A DNA stretch of 11,487 nt from an uncultured Alphaproteobacteria bacterium. Lineage in GTDB: Bacteria > Pseudomonadota > Alphaproteobacteria > Rhizobiales > Rhizobiaceae. The stretch covers positions 969-12,455 of the forward strand of contig CAKMZG010000066.1 of NCBI GenBank assembly GCA_929200335.1, given 5' to 3'. Below, piece after piece: positions 1 through 7,456 of the stretch. The notes under the pieces are model-generated. The model did no database searches and was not told the DNA's origin. It worked only from the letters and a program-made list of their open reading frames with translations. The position numbers and the translations under genes are program-made. The first letter of the stretch is position 1; every line of letters starts with the position of its first letter.

Positions 1-975
1 GGTCCATTTCAATTCGTAGCTTATCAAAAAGATGCAGTTATTCGCTATAAAGCGCATGCGGATTATTGGAACGGTAAAGCAAAAATTGACAATCTAATTT
101 TTGCAATCACACCTGATGCATCAGTAAGATATCAAAAATTGAAGGCTGGTGAGTGTCACGTCTCTATTTATCCCAATCCTGCTGATTTGGATGCGATGAA
201 AAAAGATCCAGACATTCAGCTTCCACAACAAGAGGGCTTAAACGTTGGTTATCTAGCATATAACACCCTTGTAGCGCCATTCGATAATCCTAAAGTGCGT
301 AAAGCATTGAATATGGGTATTAATAAACAAGCAATTTTGGATTCAGTCTTCCAAGGTGCTGGTAAAGCTGCAACGGCACCAATTCCGCCAACCATGTGGT
401 CTTACAACGCAAACCTTAAAGATGATGCATTCGATCCTGAAGCTGCAAAGAAGATGCTTGCTGATGCTGGTGTAAAAGACCTTAAGATGAAAATCTGGGC
501 TATGCCTGTGCAGCGCCCATACAACCCAAATGCACGTCGTATGGCTGAAGTTATTCAGGCTGATTTTAAAAACATTGGCGTTGAAGTAGAAATCGTATCC
601 TTTGAATGGGGTGAATACCTAAAGCGCTCTAAAGAAAAAGATCGTGACGGCGCAGTATTGCTAGGTTGGACTGGTGATAATGGTGATCCAGATAACTTCC
701 TTGCTGTTCTTCTTGGCTGCGATGCAGTGGGAGGTTCAAACCGCGCACAATGGTGCCACCAGCCATTTGAGGATATCATTCAAAAAGCAAAACGCGTATC
801 AGACAGTGCTGAGCGTACAAAACTATATGAGCAAGCTCAAGTTGTATTTAAAGAGCAGGCTCCATGGGCAACTATTGCGCATTCAGTTGTTTCTCAACCA
901 ATTAGAAAAGAAGTTAAAGATTGGAAAATTGATCCATTCGGCGGCACAATTTTCTATGGTGTTGATGTTGAATAA
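1..975 (+). CDS. dppA: Dipeptide ABC transporter periplasmic binding protein, 3' part (5' end outside window)
   Basis: The frame is open from base 1 and ends at TAA 973-975, leaving 324 C-terminal residues. The signal peptide and N-terminal lobe lie outside the window. Family 5 periplasmic peptide-binding proteins capture di/oligopeptides and deliver them to the DppBC permease. The fragment starts in the middle of the fold (GPFQFVAYQKD, then DYWNGKAKIDN, typical of SBP_bac_5). It includes the GWTGDNGDPDNF stretch around residues 222-233, which in E. coli DppA carries the aspartate that binds the peptide amino terminus. Two cysteines 12 residues apart (about 240 and 252) flank GGSNRAQW, as in E. 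coli DppA, and probably form a disulfide. The tail (QPIRKEVKDWKIDPFGG) also resembles DppA closely. The dppBCDF genes follow directly. Dipeptide specificity is inferred; haem or 5-aminolevulinate could also be carried. An internal TTG at 139 is not the start. Confidence 0.93.
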   Translation, partial: GPFQFVAYQKDAVIRYKAHADYWNGKAKIDNLIFAITPDASVRYQKLKAGECHVSIYPNPADLDAMKKDPDIQLPQQEGLNVGYLAYNTLVAPFDNPKVRKALNMGINKQAILDSVFQGAGKAATAPIPPTMWSYNANLKDDAFDPEAAKKMLADAGVKDLKMKIWAMPVQRPYNPNARRMAEVIQADFKNIGVEVEIVSFEWGEYLKRSKEKDRDGAVLLGWTGDNGDPDNFLAVLLGCDAVGGSNRAQWCHQPFEDIIQKAKRVSDSAERTKLYEQAQVVFKEQAPWATIAHSVVSQPIRKEVKDWKIDPFGGTIFYGVDVE

Positions 976-996
976 CCGTTTCTAACTATATTTTTA

Positions 997-1033
997 TCAG
1001 GTGGCAGATTGTTCATTGCATTTTGCCACTTGG
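997..1033 (+). promoter_or_regulatory. Intercistronic stem-loop between dppA and dppB
   Basis: The 79-base dppA-dppB gap holds an inverted repeat: 997-1008 pairs with 1022-1033 as a 12-bp stem that includes three G·U pairs, with a 13-base loop. Its core is GTGGCA/TGCCAC. No T-run follows (the next bases are GAATTTAGCAAAA), so it is unlikely to be a strong terminator. Such hairpins after a binding-protein gene often protect the upstream mRNA, so that the binding protein is made in excess over the membrane components. That role is inferred here. Confidence 0.55.
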
Positions 1034-1054
1034 AATTTAGCAAAATAGGTTTCC

Positions 1055-2062
1055 ATGTTATCTTTTCTTCTTCGCCGCATTGGTATGATTATTCCAACAT
1101 TTTTTGGTGTTACTATTGTTGCGTTTTTCTTCATTCGTGCAATTCCTGGTGATCCCGTTTTACTTATGGCAGGCGAACGCGGCATGTCTGAGGAGCGCTA
1201 TAATCAATTGATGAATCAATTCGGCTTCGACCGTCCACTTTGGGAACAATATATGTCCTATATCGGGGGCGTGTTACAAGGAGATTTAGGGCAAAGTTTT
1301 GTAACCAAGAAGCCCATATGGGATGAATTTTTCGCTTTATTTCCTGCCACATTAGAATTGGGTCTCTGCGCGATCATAATCGCTGCATTAATCGGCATTC
1401 CTGCTGGCATGATCGCTGGCATTAAGCGCGGCAGTATTTTTGATTATAGCATTATGTCGACGGCTTTGATTGGCTATTCCATGCCTATTTTCTGGTGGGC
1501 GCTATTATTGATTATCGTATTTTCTACAACGCTCGGCTGGACACCTGTTTCTGGACGCATATCGCTGTTATATTATTTTGAACCCCATACAGGTTTTATG
1601 TTAATAGACAGCTGGCTATCTGGTGAAAAAGGTGCTTTTTCCTCTGCTGTACACCATTTAGTTTTGCCAACCATTGTGCTGGCCACTATTCCACTGGCCA
1701 TTATAGCACGGCAAACGCGCTCTGCTATGCTTGAAGTTTTAGGCGAAGATTATATTAGAACCGCCCGCGCAAAAGGCTTAAAACCTGCACGAATCAATGG
1801 CGTACACGCGCTGCGCAACGCACTTATTCCAGTAATCACCACCATTGGTTTACAAGTTGGCGTACTTTTAGGCGGAGCTATTTTAACCGAAACCATTTTT
1901 GCATGGCCAGGCATTGGCAAATGGATGGTTGATAGTATTTCACGACGTGATTACCAAGCTGTACAAGGTGGCGTATTAATGATCGCCATGATGGTCATGC
2001 TCGTTAATCTCATTGTTGATGTGCTTTATGGCCTCGTTAATCCAAAAATTAGAAATACATAG
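1055..2062 (+). CDS. dppB: Dipeptide ABC transporter permease DppB
   Basis: This 335-residue inner-membrane permease is one half of the transmembrane channel and pairs with DppC. The N-terminus (MLSFLLRRIGMIIPTFFGVT, then IPGDP at 30-34) is the usual DppB/OppB opening. A periplasmic segment follows with LGQSF near residue 78 and about five further hydrophobic segments (roughly 100-124, 134-160, 203-219, 255-280 and 305-328). The cytoplasmic coupling (EAA) loop EDYIRTARAKGL lies at 231-242, where the ATPases dock. The motif ILTETIFAWPGIG at 276-288 is also characteristic. ATG at 1055 has a modest AGG (1047-1049) five bases upstream. The length is normal for the family. It is the second gene of the operon, after the dppA stem-loop, with 11 bases to dppC. 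Confidence 0.95.
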   Translation: MLSFLLRRIGMIIPTFFGVTIVAFFFIRAIPGDPVLLMAGERGMSEERYNQLMNQFGFDRPLWEQYMSYIGGVLQGDLGQSFVTKKPIWDEFFALFPATLELGLCAIIIAALIGIPAGMIAGIKRGSIFDYSIMSTALIGYSMPIFWWALLLIIVFSTTLGWTPVSGRISLLYYFEPHTGFMLIDSWLSGEKGAFSSAVHHLVLPTIVLATIPLAIIARQTRSAMLEVLGEDYIRTARAKGLKPARINGVHALRNALIPVITTIGLQVGVLLGGAILTETIFAWPGIGKWMVDSISRRDYQAVQGGVLMIAMMVMLVNLIVDVLYGLVNPKIRNT

Positions 2063-2073
2063 GGAGAATTATT

Positions 2074-3009
2074 ATGGCACACTCAAATTCGTCAGCAAAT
2101 TCACCCGCGATTGATTTAACGGACGAAAATGTCCAAGCTTTAACCCGCCCTCACCCATTGAAAGAGTTTTGGTATTATTTCAGTGAAAATAGAGGCGCAG
2201 TCATTGGTTTTTATTTCTTTTTGGCAATTGTTATTATTGCCCTATTAGCGGGCATCATTGCACCTCATTCACCAATTGAGCAATATCGCGAACATATATT
2301 ACAACCGCCCGTATGGGCTGATGGCGGCTCTTGGCAATTCATCTTAGGCACCGATCAAGTGGGGAGAGACATGCTCTCACGGCTCATTTATGGTGCACGA
2401 TATTCCCTATTCATCGGTCTTTTTGTAGTCACCGTTGCCATGTTTGCCGGCATTCTGATTGGCTTAATTGCTGGTTATTTTGGCAAATGGATTGAGATGG
2501 TTATCATGCGTGTGATGGATATCATCCTTGCATTTCCAAGCCTGCTGTTGGCTTTAGTTTTGGTTGCCATTTTAGGGCCAAGCCTTATTAACGCGATGAT
2601 CGCTATTGCAATAGTGCTACAACCGCATTTTGTGCGATTAACCCGCGCTGCCGTTTTAACTGAACGCGAAAAAGACTATGTGGTTTCGGCCAGAATGGTG
2701 GGGGCAACCAGTCTGCGCTTAATGTTCATTACAATTCTACCCAATTGTATGGCGCCCTTGATTGTCCAAGCAGCCCTTTCCTTCTCAACAGCAATTTTAG
2801 ATGCAGCAGCGCTCGGCTTTTTAGGCCAAGGCGCACAGCCGCCAACACCAGAATGGGGAACCATGCTTGCAGAGGCGCGTGAATTTATTTCTCGTGCATG
2901 GTGGGTGGTCACCTTCCCTGGCCTTGCTATTCTCTTGACCGTGCTAGCCATCAACCTGATGGGTGATGGTCTTCGCGACGCTCTAGATCCAAAATTGAAA
3001 CGGAGTTAA
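2074..3009 (+). CDS. dppC: Dipeptide ABC transporter permease DppC
   Basis: This 311-residue protein is the second permease subunit. A cytoplasmic N-terminal tail of about 40 residues precedes the first membrane segment (about 42-63). The conserved motif LGTDQVGRDMLSRLIYGAR is at 91-109, followed by further membrane segments. The EAA coupling loop DYVVSARMVGA is at about 201-211 and FLGQGAQPPTPEWGTML at 249-265, all standard for DppC/OppC. The Shine-Dalgarno AGGGAG begins at 2061, inside the dppB TAG stop (2060-2062), and is well spaced from ATG 2074, which suggests coupled translation. Three bases separate it from dppD. Length and motifs are complete and nothing looks disrupted. Confidence 0.95.
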   Translation: MAHSNSSANSPAIDLTDENVQALTRPHPLKEFWYYFSENRGAVIGFYFFLAIVIIALLAGIIAPHSPIEQYREHILQPPVWADGGSWQFILGTDQVGRDMLSRLIYGARYSLFIGLFVVTVAMFAGILIGLIAGYFGKWIEMVIMRVMDIILAFPSLLLALVLVAILGPSLINAMIAIAIVLQPHFVRLTRAAVLTEREKDYVVSARMVGATSLRLMFITILPNCMAPLIVQAALSFSTAILDAAALGFLGQGAQPPTPEWGTMLAEAREFISRAWWVVTFPGLAILLTVLAINLMGDGLRDALDPKLKRS

Positions 3010-3012
3010 CCC

Positions 3013-4002
3013 ATGGCTTTGTTAGAAATTAAAAATCTTACGATAGAGTTTAAAACTGGTGGCGGATGGTTTCGTGCAGTGGATAGCATTTCGCTCTCAT
3101 TAAACAACGGTGATATTTTGGCTATTGTTGGTGAATCTGGTTCTGGTAAATCCGTATCTATGCTTGCCATAATGGGATTATTGCCATGGACAGCAAAAGT
3201 AACTGCCGATGCTGTTCTATTCAATGGCATTGATATTTTAACGCTCACCGCTGCAAAGCGCCGAAAGATCATAGGCAAAGATATTGCAATGATTTTTCAA
3301 GAACCAATGTCGAGTTTAAATCCATGCTTTACGGTTGGCTTTCAAATCAAAGAAGCCATAAAAACCCATTTGGGCGGCACAAAAGCTGAATTGCGTGAAC
3401 GCACCATTGAGTTAATGGATCAAGTGGGCATTCCAGCTCCCCAGAAACGCTTAACCAGCTTCCCTCATCAACTCTCAGGCGGTATGAACCAACGCATTAT
3501 GATTGCCATGGCGATTGCTTGCAAACCCAAACTTTTGATTGCTGATGAGCCGACAACGGCGTTGGATGTGACTATTCAAGCGCAAATTTTAGACTTATTG
3601 CGAGAGTTGCAAGCTGAAACCAATATGGGTTTGGTTTTAATTACTCATGATATGGGTGTGGTTGCAGAAACTGCTGATTTCGTGAATGTGCAATATGCAG
3701 GTCAAAAGGTTGAAACACAAGCTGTTCATTCACTGTTTAATAATCCGCATCATCCCTATACTGAAGCACTATTAAATGCGCTTCCTGAGCGTGCGGAGGG
3801 TAGAATACTACCCTCCATTCCTGGTGTAGTACCTGGGCAATTTGATCGACCAAAGGGCTGTTTATTCTCTCCACGCTGCAAACATGCAAGCGCTATTTGC
3901 TCACAAACGGCACCTAAATTAAGTTCCACAGCATTGGGATCAGCACTTTGTCATACGCCATTAAATTTTGGTGAAACCGAACCTCTAATTGCAAAGGCGT
4001 AA
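3013..4002 (+). CDS. dppD: Dipeptide ABC transporter ATPase DppD
   Basis: This 329-residue cytoplasmic ATPase is one of two that drive peptide import. Visible motifs in order are: Walker A GESGSGKS (40-47), Q-loop glutamine at 96 (FQEPMSSLNP), signature LSGGM (154-158), Walker B LLIADEP (174-180), D-loop ALD (183-185) and switch histidine 212 (THD). The C-terminal oligopeptide-transporter extension has four cysteines, C283, C289, C296 and C313, in the GCLFSPRC...C...C arrangement proposed to hold an iron-sulfur cluster in Dpp/Opp ATPases. The ATG lies three bases after the dppC stop, and its GGAG (3002-3005) is inside dppC. It pairs with DppF to form the asymmetric ATPase heterodimer. Confidence 0.95.
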   Translation: MALLEIKNLTIEFKTGGGWFRAVDSISLSLNNGDILAIVGESGSGKSVSMLAIMGLLPWTAKVTADAVLFNGIDILTLTAAKRRKIIGKDIAMIFQEPMSSLNPCFTVGFQIKEAIKTHLGGTKAELRERTIELMDQVGIPAPQKRLTSFPHQLSGGMNQRIMIAMAIACKPKLLIADEPTTALDVTIQAQILDLLRELQAETNMGLVLITHDMGVVAETADFVNVQYAGQKVETQAVHSLFNNPHHPYTEALLNALPERAEGRILPSIPGVVPGQFDRPKGCLFSPRCKHASAICSQTAPKLSSTALGSALCHTPLNFGETEPLIAKA

Positions 4003-4006
4003 TCAT

Positions 4007-4972
4007 ATGGCACATCCTGTTTTACGCGCTGAAAATTTAAAACAACATTACACAATCAACGGCGGCCTATTTAAAAGTGAGGCCAAGTTAAAAGCTTTAG
4101 ATGGCGTCAGCTTCAGCTTACACAGTGGTAAAACCCTAGCCGTTGTGGGTGAATCGGGTTGTGGCAAATCCACCCTTGCGCGTCTTGTTACGATGGTTGA
4201 AAGCCCAACTGAGGGCGAAATTTACATCGATGGCATTGCCCTTGATACCAAGGATGAGGCTGCAAAATCTAAATTACGCAGCTCCATTCAAATGGTTTTT
4301 CAAAACCCATATTCATCGCTTAATCCACGCCAAAAAATTGGCACAATTTTAGAAGAGCCGCTACTGATTAACCGACCAGATATCAGCAAAAACGAGCGTG
4401 AGGAAAAAGCACGTAAAATGTTAGAGCTGGTTGGCCTTAGACCAGAACATTATGCCCGCTACCCACATATGTTTTCAGGCGGCCAACGCCAAAGAATTGC
4501 GATTGCTCGTGCGTTGATGCTTGACCCTAAATTGATTGTTTTGGATGAGCCAGTATCAGCCCTTGATCTATCAGTTCAGGCGCAGGTTTTAAACCTGCTG
4601 GTTGAGTTACAAGAACGCCTGCAATTAGCCTATTTATTTATTTCTCACGATCTATCCGTAGTAAAACATATGGCAGATGAAATCATTGTAATTTATCTTG
4701 GGAAACCTGTTGAGTTTGGAACTGCTGAACAAATTTTCAACAATCCGAAACATCCCTATACACAAGCACTTTTGTCAGCCACACCAATTGCTGATCCAAC
4801 AAAAAAACGCGAGCGTATTAAATTAGAGGGCGAGCTACCTTCTCCGCTAAACCCTCCTCAAGGTTGTGCCTTTAATCCACGTTGCCGTAATGCATCAGAT
4901 CAATGCAGACAAGAAAATCCAAGCATTTCCCCCCTTGAAGGGCGAGAGGTTGCTTGCTTTAATCCGGTGTAA
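4007..4972 (+). CDS. dppF: Dipeptide ABC transporter ATPase DppF
   Basis: This 321-residue ATPase is the partner of DppD. It has Walker A GESGCGKS (48-55), Q-loop glutamine 99 (FQNPYSSLNP), signature FSGGQ (156-160), Walker B LIVLDEP (176-182), ALD (185-187) and switch histidine 214 (SHD). The C-terminal extension carries C287, C293, C300 and C317, with the same spacing as DppD. I chose ATG 4007 because AAAGG (3993-3997) lies nine bases upstream and the protein then starts MAHPVLRAENLKQ, as expected for the family. The frame opens earlier at TTG 3989, but that would add an unsupported MQRRNH and overlap dppD. The gap to dppD is four bases. It is the last gene of the operon, ahead of a hairpin. 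Confidence 0.95.
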   Translation: MAHPVLRAENLKQHYTINGGLFKSEAKLKALDGVSFSLHSGKTLAVVGESGCGKSTLARLVTMVESPTEGEIYIDGIALDTKDEAAKSKLRSSIQMVFQNPYSSLNPRQKIGTILEEPLLINRPDISKNEREEKARKMLELVGLRPEHYARYPHMFSGGQRQRIAIARALMLDPKLIVLDEPVSALDLSVQAQVLNLLVELQERLQLAYLFISHDLSVVKHMADEIIVIYLGKPVEFGTAEQIFNNPKHPYTQALLSATPIADPTKKRERIKLEGELPSPLNPPQGCAFNPRCRNASDQCRQENPSISPLEGREVACFNPV

Positions 4973-4992
4973 CTTATTTTTGAATTCATATA

Positions 4993-5019
4993 GACGCTAC
5001 ACGCGTTAGTGTCCCTTTT
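4993..5019 (+). terminator. Probable rho-independent terminator of the dpp operon
   Basis: GACGCTA (4993-4999) pairs with TAGTGTC (5007-5013) as a 7-bp stem with one G·U pair and a seven-base loop. CC and TTTT follow, then A and another short T-run. It sits 21 bases after the dppF stop, in the 63-base gap between convergent genes. Read from the comEC side, no T-run follows the hairpin, so it probably serves mainly the + strand. The stem is short, so strength is uncertain. Confidence 0.5.
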
Positions 5020-5035
5020 AATTTTAAATCCGGCA

Positions 5036-7168
5036 TTAATTTTTAAATCGATGCGCTGTCCATGGCCTTGGAAAACGGCCATATGCCGTTTTAATACGAA
5101 AGCCCTCATCCTGTTGATAAATCACATGAGTTCCTTGCTGCTTCAAAGCTTTATAGGAAATTTCCAAGACATTAGGATCATTGCAACTGGGCATTTTTTT
5201 AACACCATGAATGATGATCTTTGCCCTTTTACAATCCTCAATGAGGGCATTGGGGCTATATGCAATTGAAAGATATTGATCAGGACTAAATTTATAAACG
5301 CAGCCCATTTCATCACAAATAAAACTGGACTTTGTTGCAGCAGTTAATTGAAAGGCCTTTGCCCAATTGCTGGTTTGGAATTTTGATTTTTTAGGGTTTA
5401 ACAAATCCAACTGTTCAGCATTAATAATGCCTAAAATTTTAGGGTCTTCTCCAATAATCGCTAGGGGTACACTTTTATTATAAATGGCAAACATCGAAAA
5501 CAATAAAAATGGCACAGACAACAATTTCAATCTTGTTTTAAAAATTGCAAAACACAACAGCGCCAATGTAAAACACAGAATTGAAAACACACTGATTTGC
5601 CCCACATTACCCGAGGGTTGAATGCCCTCAATCCAATAGGCAATATCCATAACCCATTCCACCGATTGCCCCATCAAATGAAAAAATGGTTCATCTAAGG
5701 CAAATGGGATAAACATCACCGATATGAGCGCTAATGGCATAACCAATATGGTAACAATGGGCATAGCAAGTGTATTGGCGAATAATCCGAACGATGCTAC
5801 TTGATGAAAATGAAAAGCAGCAAAAAGCCCAGTCGTTAATCCCGCAATTATTGAGGTTGTGATAATGCCAATAAAAAATCGCCAAATAGCAATCATGTTT
5901 CTTTTTATTTGGGATAATTCATAGGGTTTAAATTCATTGGATTTAAATTCATCAATAGAGTTTTCCCGCCTCCTTAGAAGCAACTCATAACAGGCGATTA
6001 GCGCCACAACAGCGGCAAAAGACATTTGAAATCCAGGTGCCAAAATCGCTTGAGGTGATATTAGAAGGATAAAACTTGCAGCAATAGCCACATTTCTAAG
6101 CGTTAAAGCTTTTCGATTGACCAAAATTGCCAAGAGCATGATAACCAGCATAATATAAGCACGCTGAGTGGCAATGCCTGCACCGGATATCAAAAAGTAA
6201 AAACTTGATGCACCAAGTGCTGCCACTGCGGCCCATTTCTTAATAGGGTAATGAGCTACTAGATAAGGCGAAAGCGCCAGAAGTGAGCGAATTAGAAAAA
6301 ACAATGTTGCGGATAAAAGCGCCATATGCAAGCCAGATATAGCAAGGATATGAGCAAGCCCAGATCGTCGTAATGCTAGGTTATCTGATTTTGAAATCCC
6401 TGATCTATCACCAATGATGAGCGCGGTAACTAAGCTTGCCTGATTTTGGGGTAAAAGCATTTCAATATGTTGCCTAAGATTTGAGCGCAGCTGCATCAAG
6501 CTTTGATAAAGCTCAGCAGATTGCGTAGACTTTTCAAATCTAGGCTTCCCCATGAAAAAGCCTATGCCGCCAATACCTTCAAAAAAACCATGAAAGGTGA
6601 AATCATAATTTTTCGGCAACATAGGCCCCGACGGTGCACGAAGTCTTACGAGCCCTGAAACCTTATCGCCGATATTGCCAAAATCTGAAGTTTTACGCGC
6701 AGTCACGCGAATGGTTTGTGGTAAATTTTGGCGTTGTTTTTTGTCATAAGTTTCAACCTTTATCCAATAACGCGCGCTTTTATCCGCTCTAATTTCTCGC
6801 TTAGTAATTTCCCCAGAAATCTGGGCTGTCATAGAATGAGATAACATTTTAGGATTTTGAAAATCTGCATGTATCTTAGCAACAAACGCACCTAGAAAAA
6901 TAAAACATGAAGCTAATGCCAATTTACCCAATTGAGGCATTTTTGTTTGAATACGAGATAAGCAATAAGATAAGATTAAAGCGAATGCCAAAGCCCAAAT
7001 TTGCGGCTCTCTTGGCAAGGAAAAATATATCAAAACCCCAATACCAATCAATATGGGAACAAACAGCAAGAAAATGCCCTGCTCTACCTCATAGCGCATA
7101 TTGTAAATGAGCCTAGCCTGTTGTTTCACGATGAAATTTTGAGTGCGATATAAAGCCCGTTTAGCCAA
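5036..7168 (-). CDS. comEC: ComEC/Rec2 family DNA-uptake channel
   Basis: ComEC is the inner-membrane channel that passes single-stranded DNA into the cytoplasm during natural transformation. Counting from TTG 7168 the protein has 710 residues. Two N-terminal membrane segments (about 32-50 and 57-72) are followed by a periplasmic OB-like region (about 110-210, with YDFTFHGFFEGIGGIGF). The competence domain then starts around 245, with the family hallmark HILAISGLH at 273-281 and many membrane helices to about 570. The C-terminal 140 residues take the place of the metallo-beta-lactamase domain but have no HxHxDH motif; they end RPWTAHRF. The start is unsettled. TTG 7168, GTG 7129 and ATG 7099 all lack a good ribosome site, and the frame stays open up to a stop at 7295-7297. 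It is divergent from gltX and convergent with dpp. Confidence 0.88.
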   Translation of the reverse strand: MAKRALYRTQNFIVKQQARLIYNMRYEVEQGIFLLFVPILIGIGVLIYFSLPREPQIWALAFALILSYCLSRIQTKMPQLGKLALASCFIFLGAFVAKIHADFQNPKMLSHSMTAQISGEITKREIRADKSARYWIKVETYDKKQRQNLPQTIRVTARKTSDFGNIGDKVSGLVRLRAPSGPMLPKNYDFTFHGFFEGIGGIGFFMGKPRFEKSTQSAELYQSLMQLRSNLRQHIEMLLPQNQASLVTALIIGDRSGISKSDNLALRRSGLAHILAISGLHMALLSATLFFLIRSLLALSPYLVAHYPIKKWAAVAALGASSFYFLISGAGIATQRAYIMLVIMLLAILVNRKALTLRNVAIAASFILLISPQAILAPGFQMSFAAVVALIACYELLLRRRENSIDEFKSNEFKPYELSQIKRNMIAIWRFFIGIITTSIIAGLTTGLFAAFHFHQVASFGLFANTLAMPIVTILVMPLALISVMFIPFALDEPFFHLMGQSVEWVMDIAYWIEGIQPSGNVGQISVFSILCFTLALLCFAIFKTRLKLLSVPFLLFSMFAIYNKSVPLAIIGEDPKILGIINAEQLDLLNPKKSKFQTSNWAKAFQLTAATKSSFICDEMGCVYKFSPDQYLSIAYSPNALIEDCKRAKIIIHGVKKMPSCNDPNVLEISYKALKQQGTHVIYQQDEGFRIKTAYGRFPRPWTAHRFKN

Positions 7169-7456
7169 GCTAATAGGTGGCTCAATTTGCAGTTCGCTGA
7201 TAGATCCAAGGTCTGCAGGTTGGCGATAAATTCGAAGGTCTTGCTCATCTCCTTCAGAATGTCTTATAAGCTCTTTATCCCGTTGTCGTTTAATTTATAA
7301 AAACCCCTAAAGAATATAAAAATTAAAAAAAAATGAAAAATCATTTAAACATAGGAAGCTAAATGCTTGCCTCACTCTAAAACTATGCTACATCGGAGGC
7401 TAAATTACAAATCACAGCATTTAAGCTGATAATTTAAGAAACATACAGGAATTAAT
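7169..7456. other. Divergent comEC-gltX intergenic region
   Basis: This 288-base region should hold both promoters. The half nearest comEC (up to 7295) is open in the comEC frame on the - strand and may encode a longer N-terminus. It also holds a 40-codon - strand frame (ATG 7248 to TGA 7126) with AAGGAG directly against the ATG. The middle (about 7290-7360) is very A/T rich, with a nine-A run near 7325-7333. I see no RNA gene and no strong palindrome here. Confidence 0.6.
7405..7433 (+). promoter_or_regulatory. Candidate gltX promoter
   Basis: TTACAA (7405-7410) and GATAAT (7428-7433) are 17 bases apart and would start transcription around 7440, leaving a very short leader before ATG 7457. 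The -10 element matches the consensus at 5 of 6 positions; the -35 matches at only 3. This is an assignment by eye in an AT-rich stretch. Confidence 0.3.

Noticed and set aside
674..985. 103-codon + strand frame overlapping dppA
   Set aside because: It is the shifted frame of a well-conserved DppA region, including the substrate-binding motif.
997..1033. Terminator between dppA and dppB
   Set aside because: The hairpin is real on paper but no T-run follows, and the transporter genes continue directly downstream.
3989..4006. Earlier TTG start for dppF adding MQRRNH
   Set aside because: It overlaps the end of dppD and has no ribosome site, while ATG 4007 has AAAGG nine bases upstream and gives the usual N-terminus.
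7126..7248. 40-codon - strand ORF before comEC as an independent gene
   Set aside because: The ribosome site touches the ATG, no family is recognisable, and the comEC frame is open over the same bases. Kept only as part of the comEC start question.
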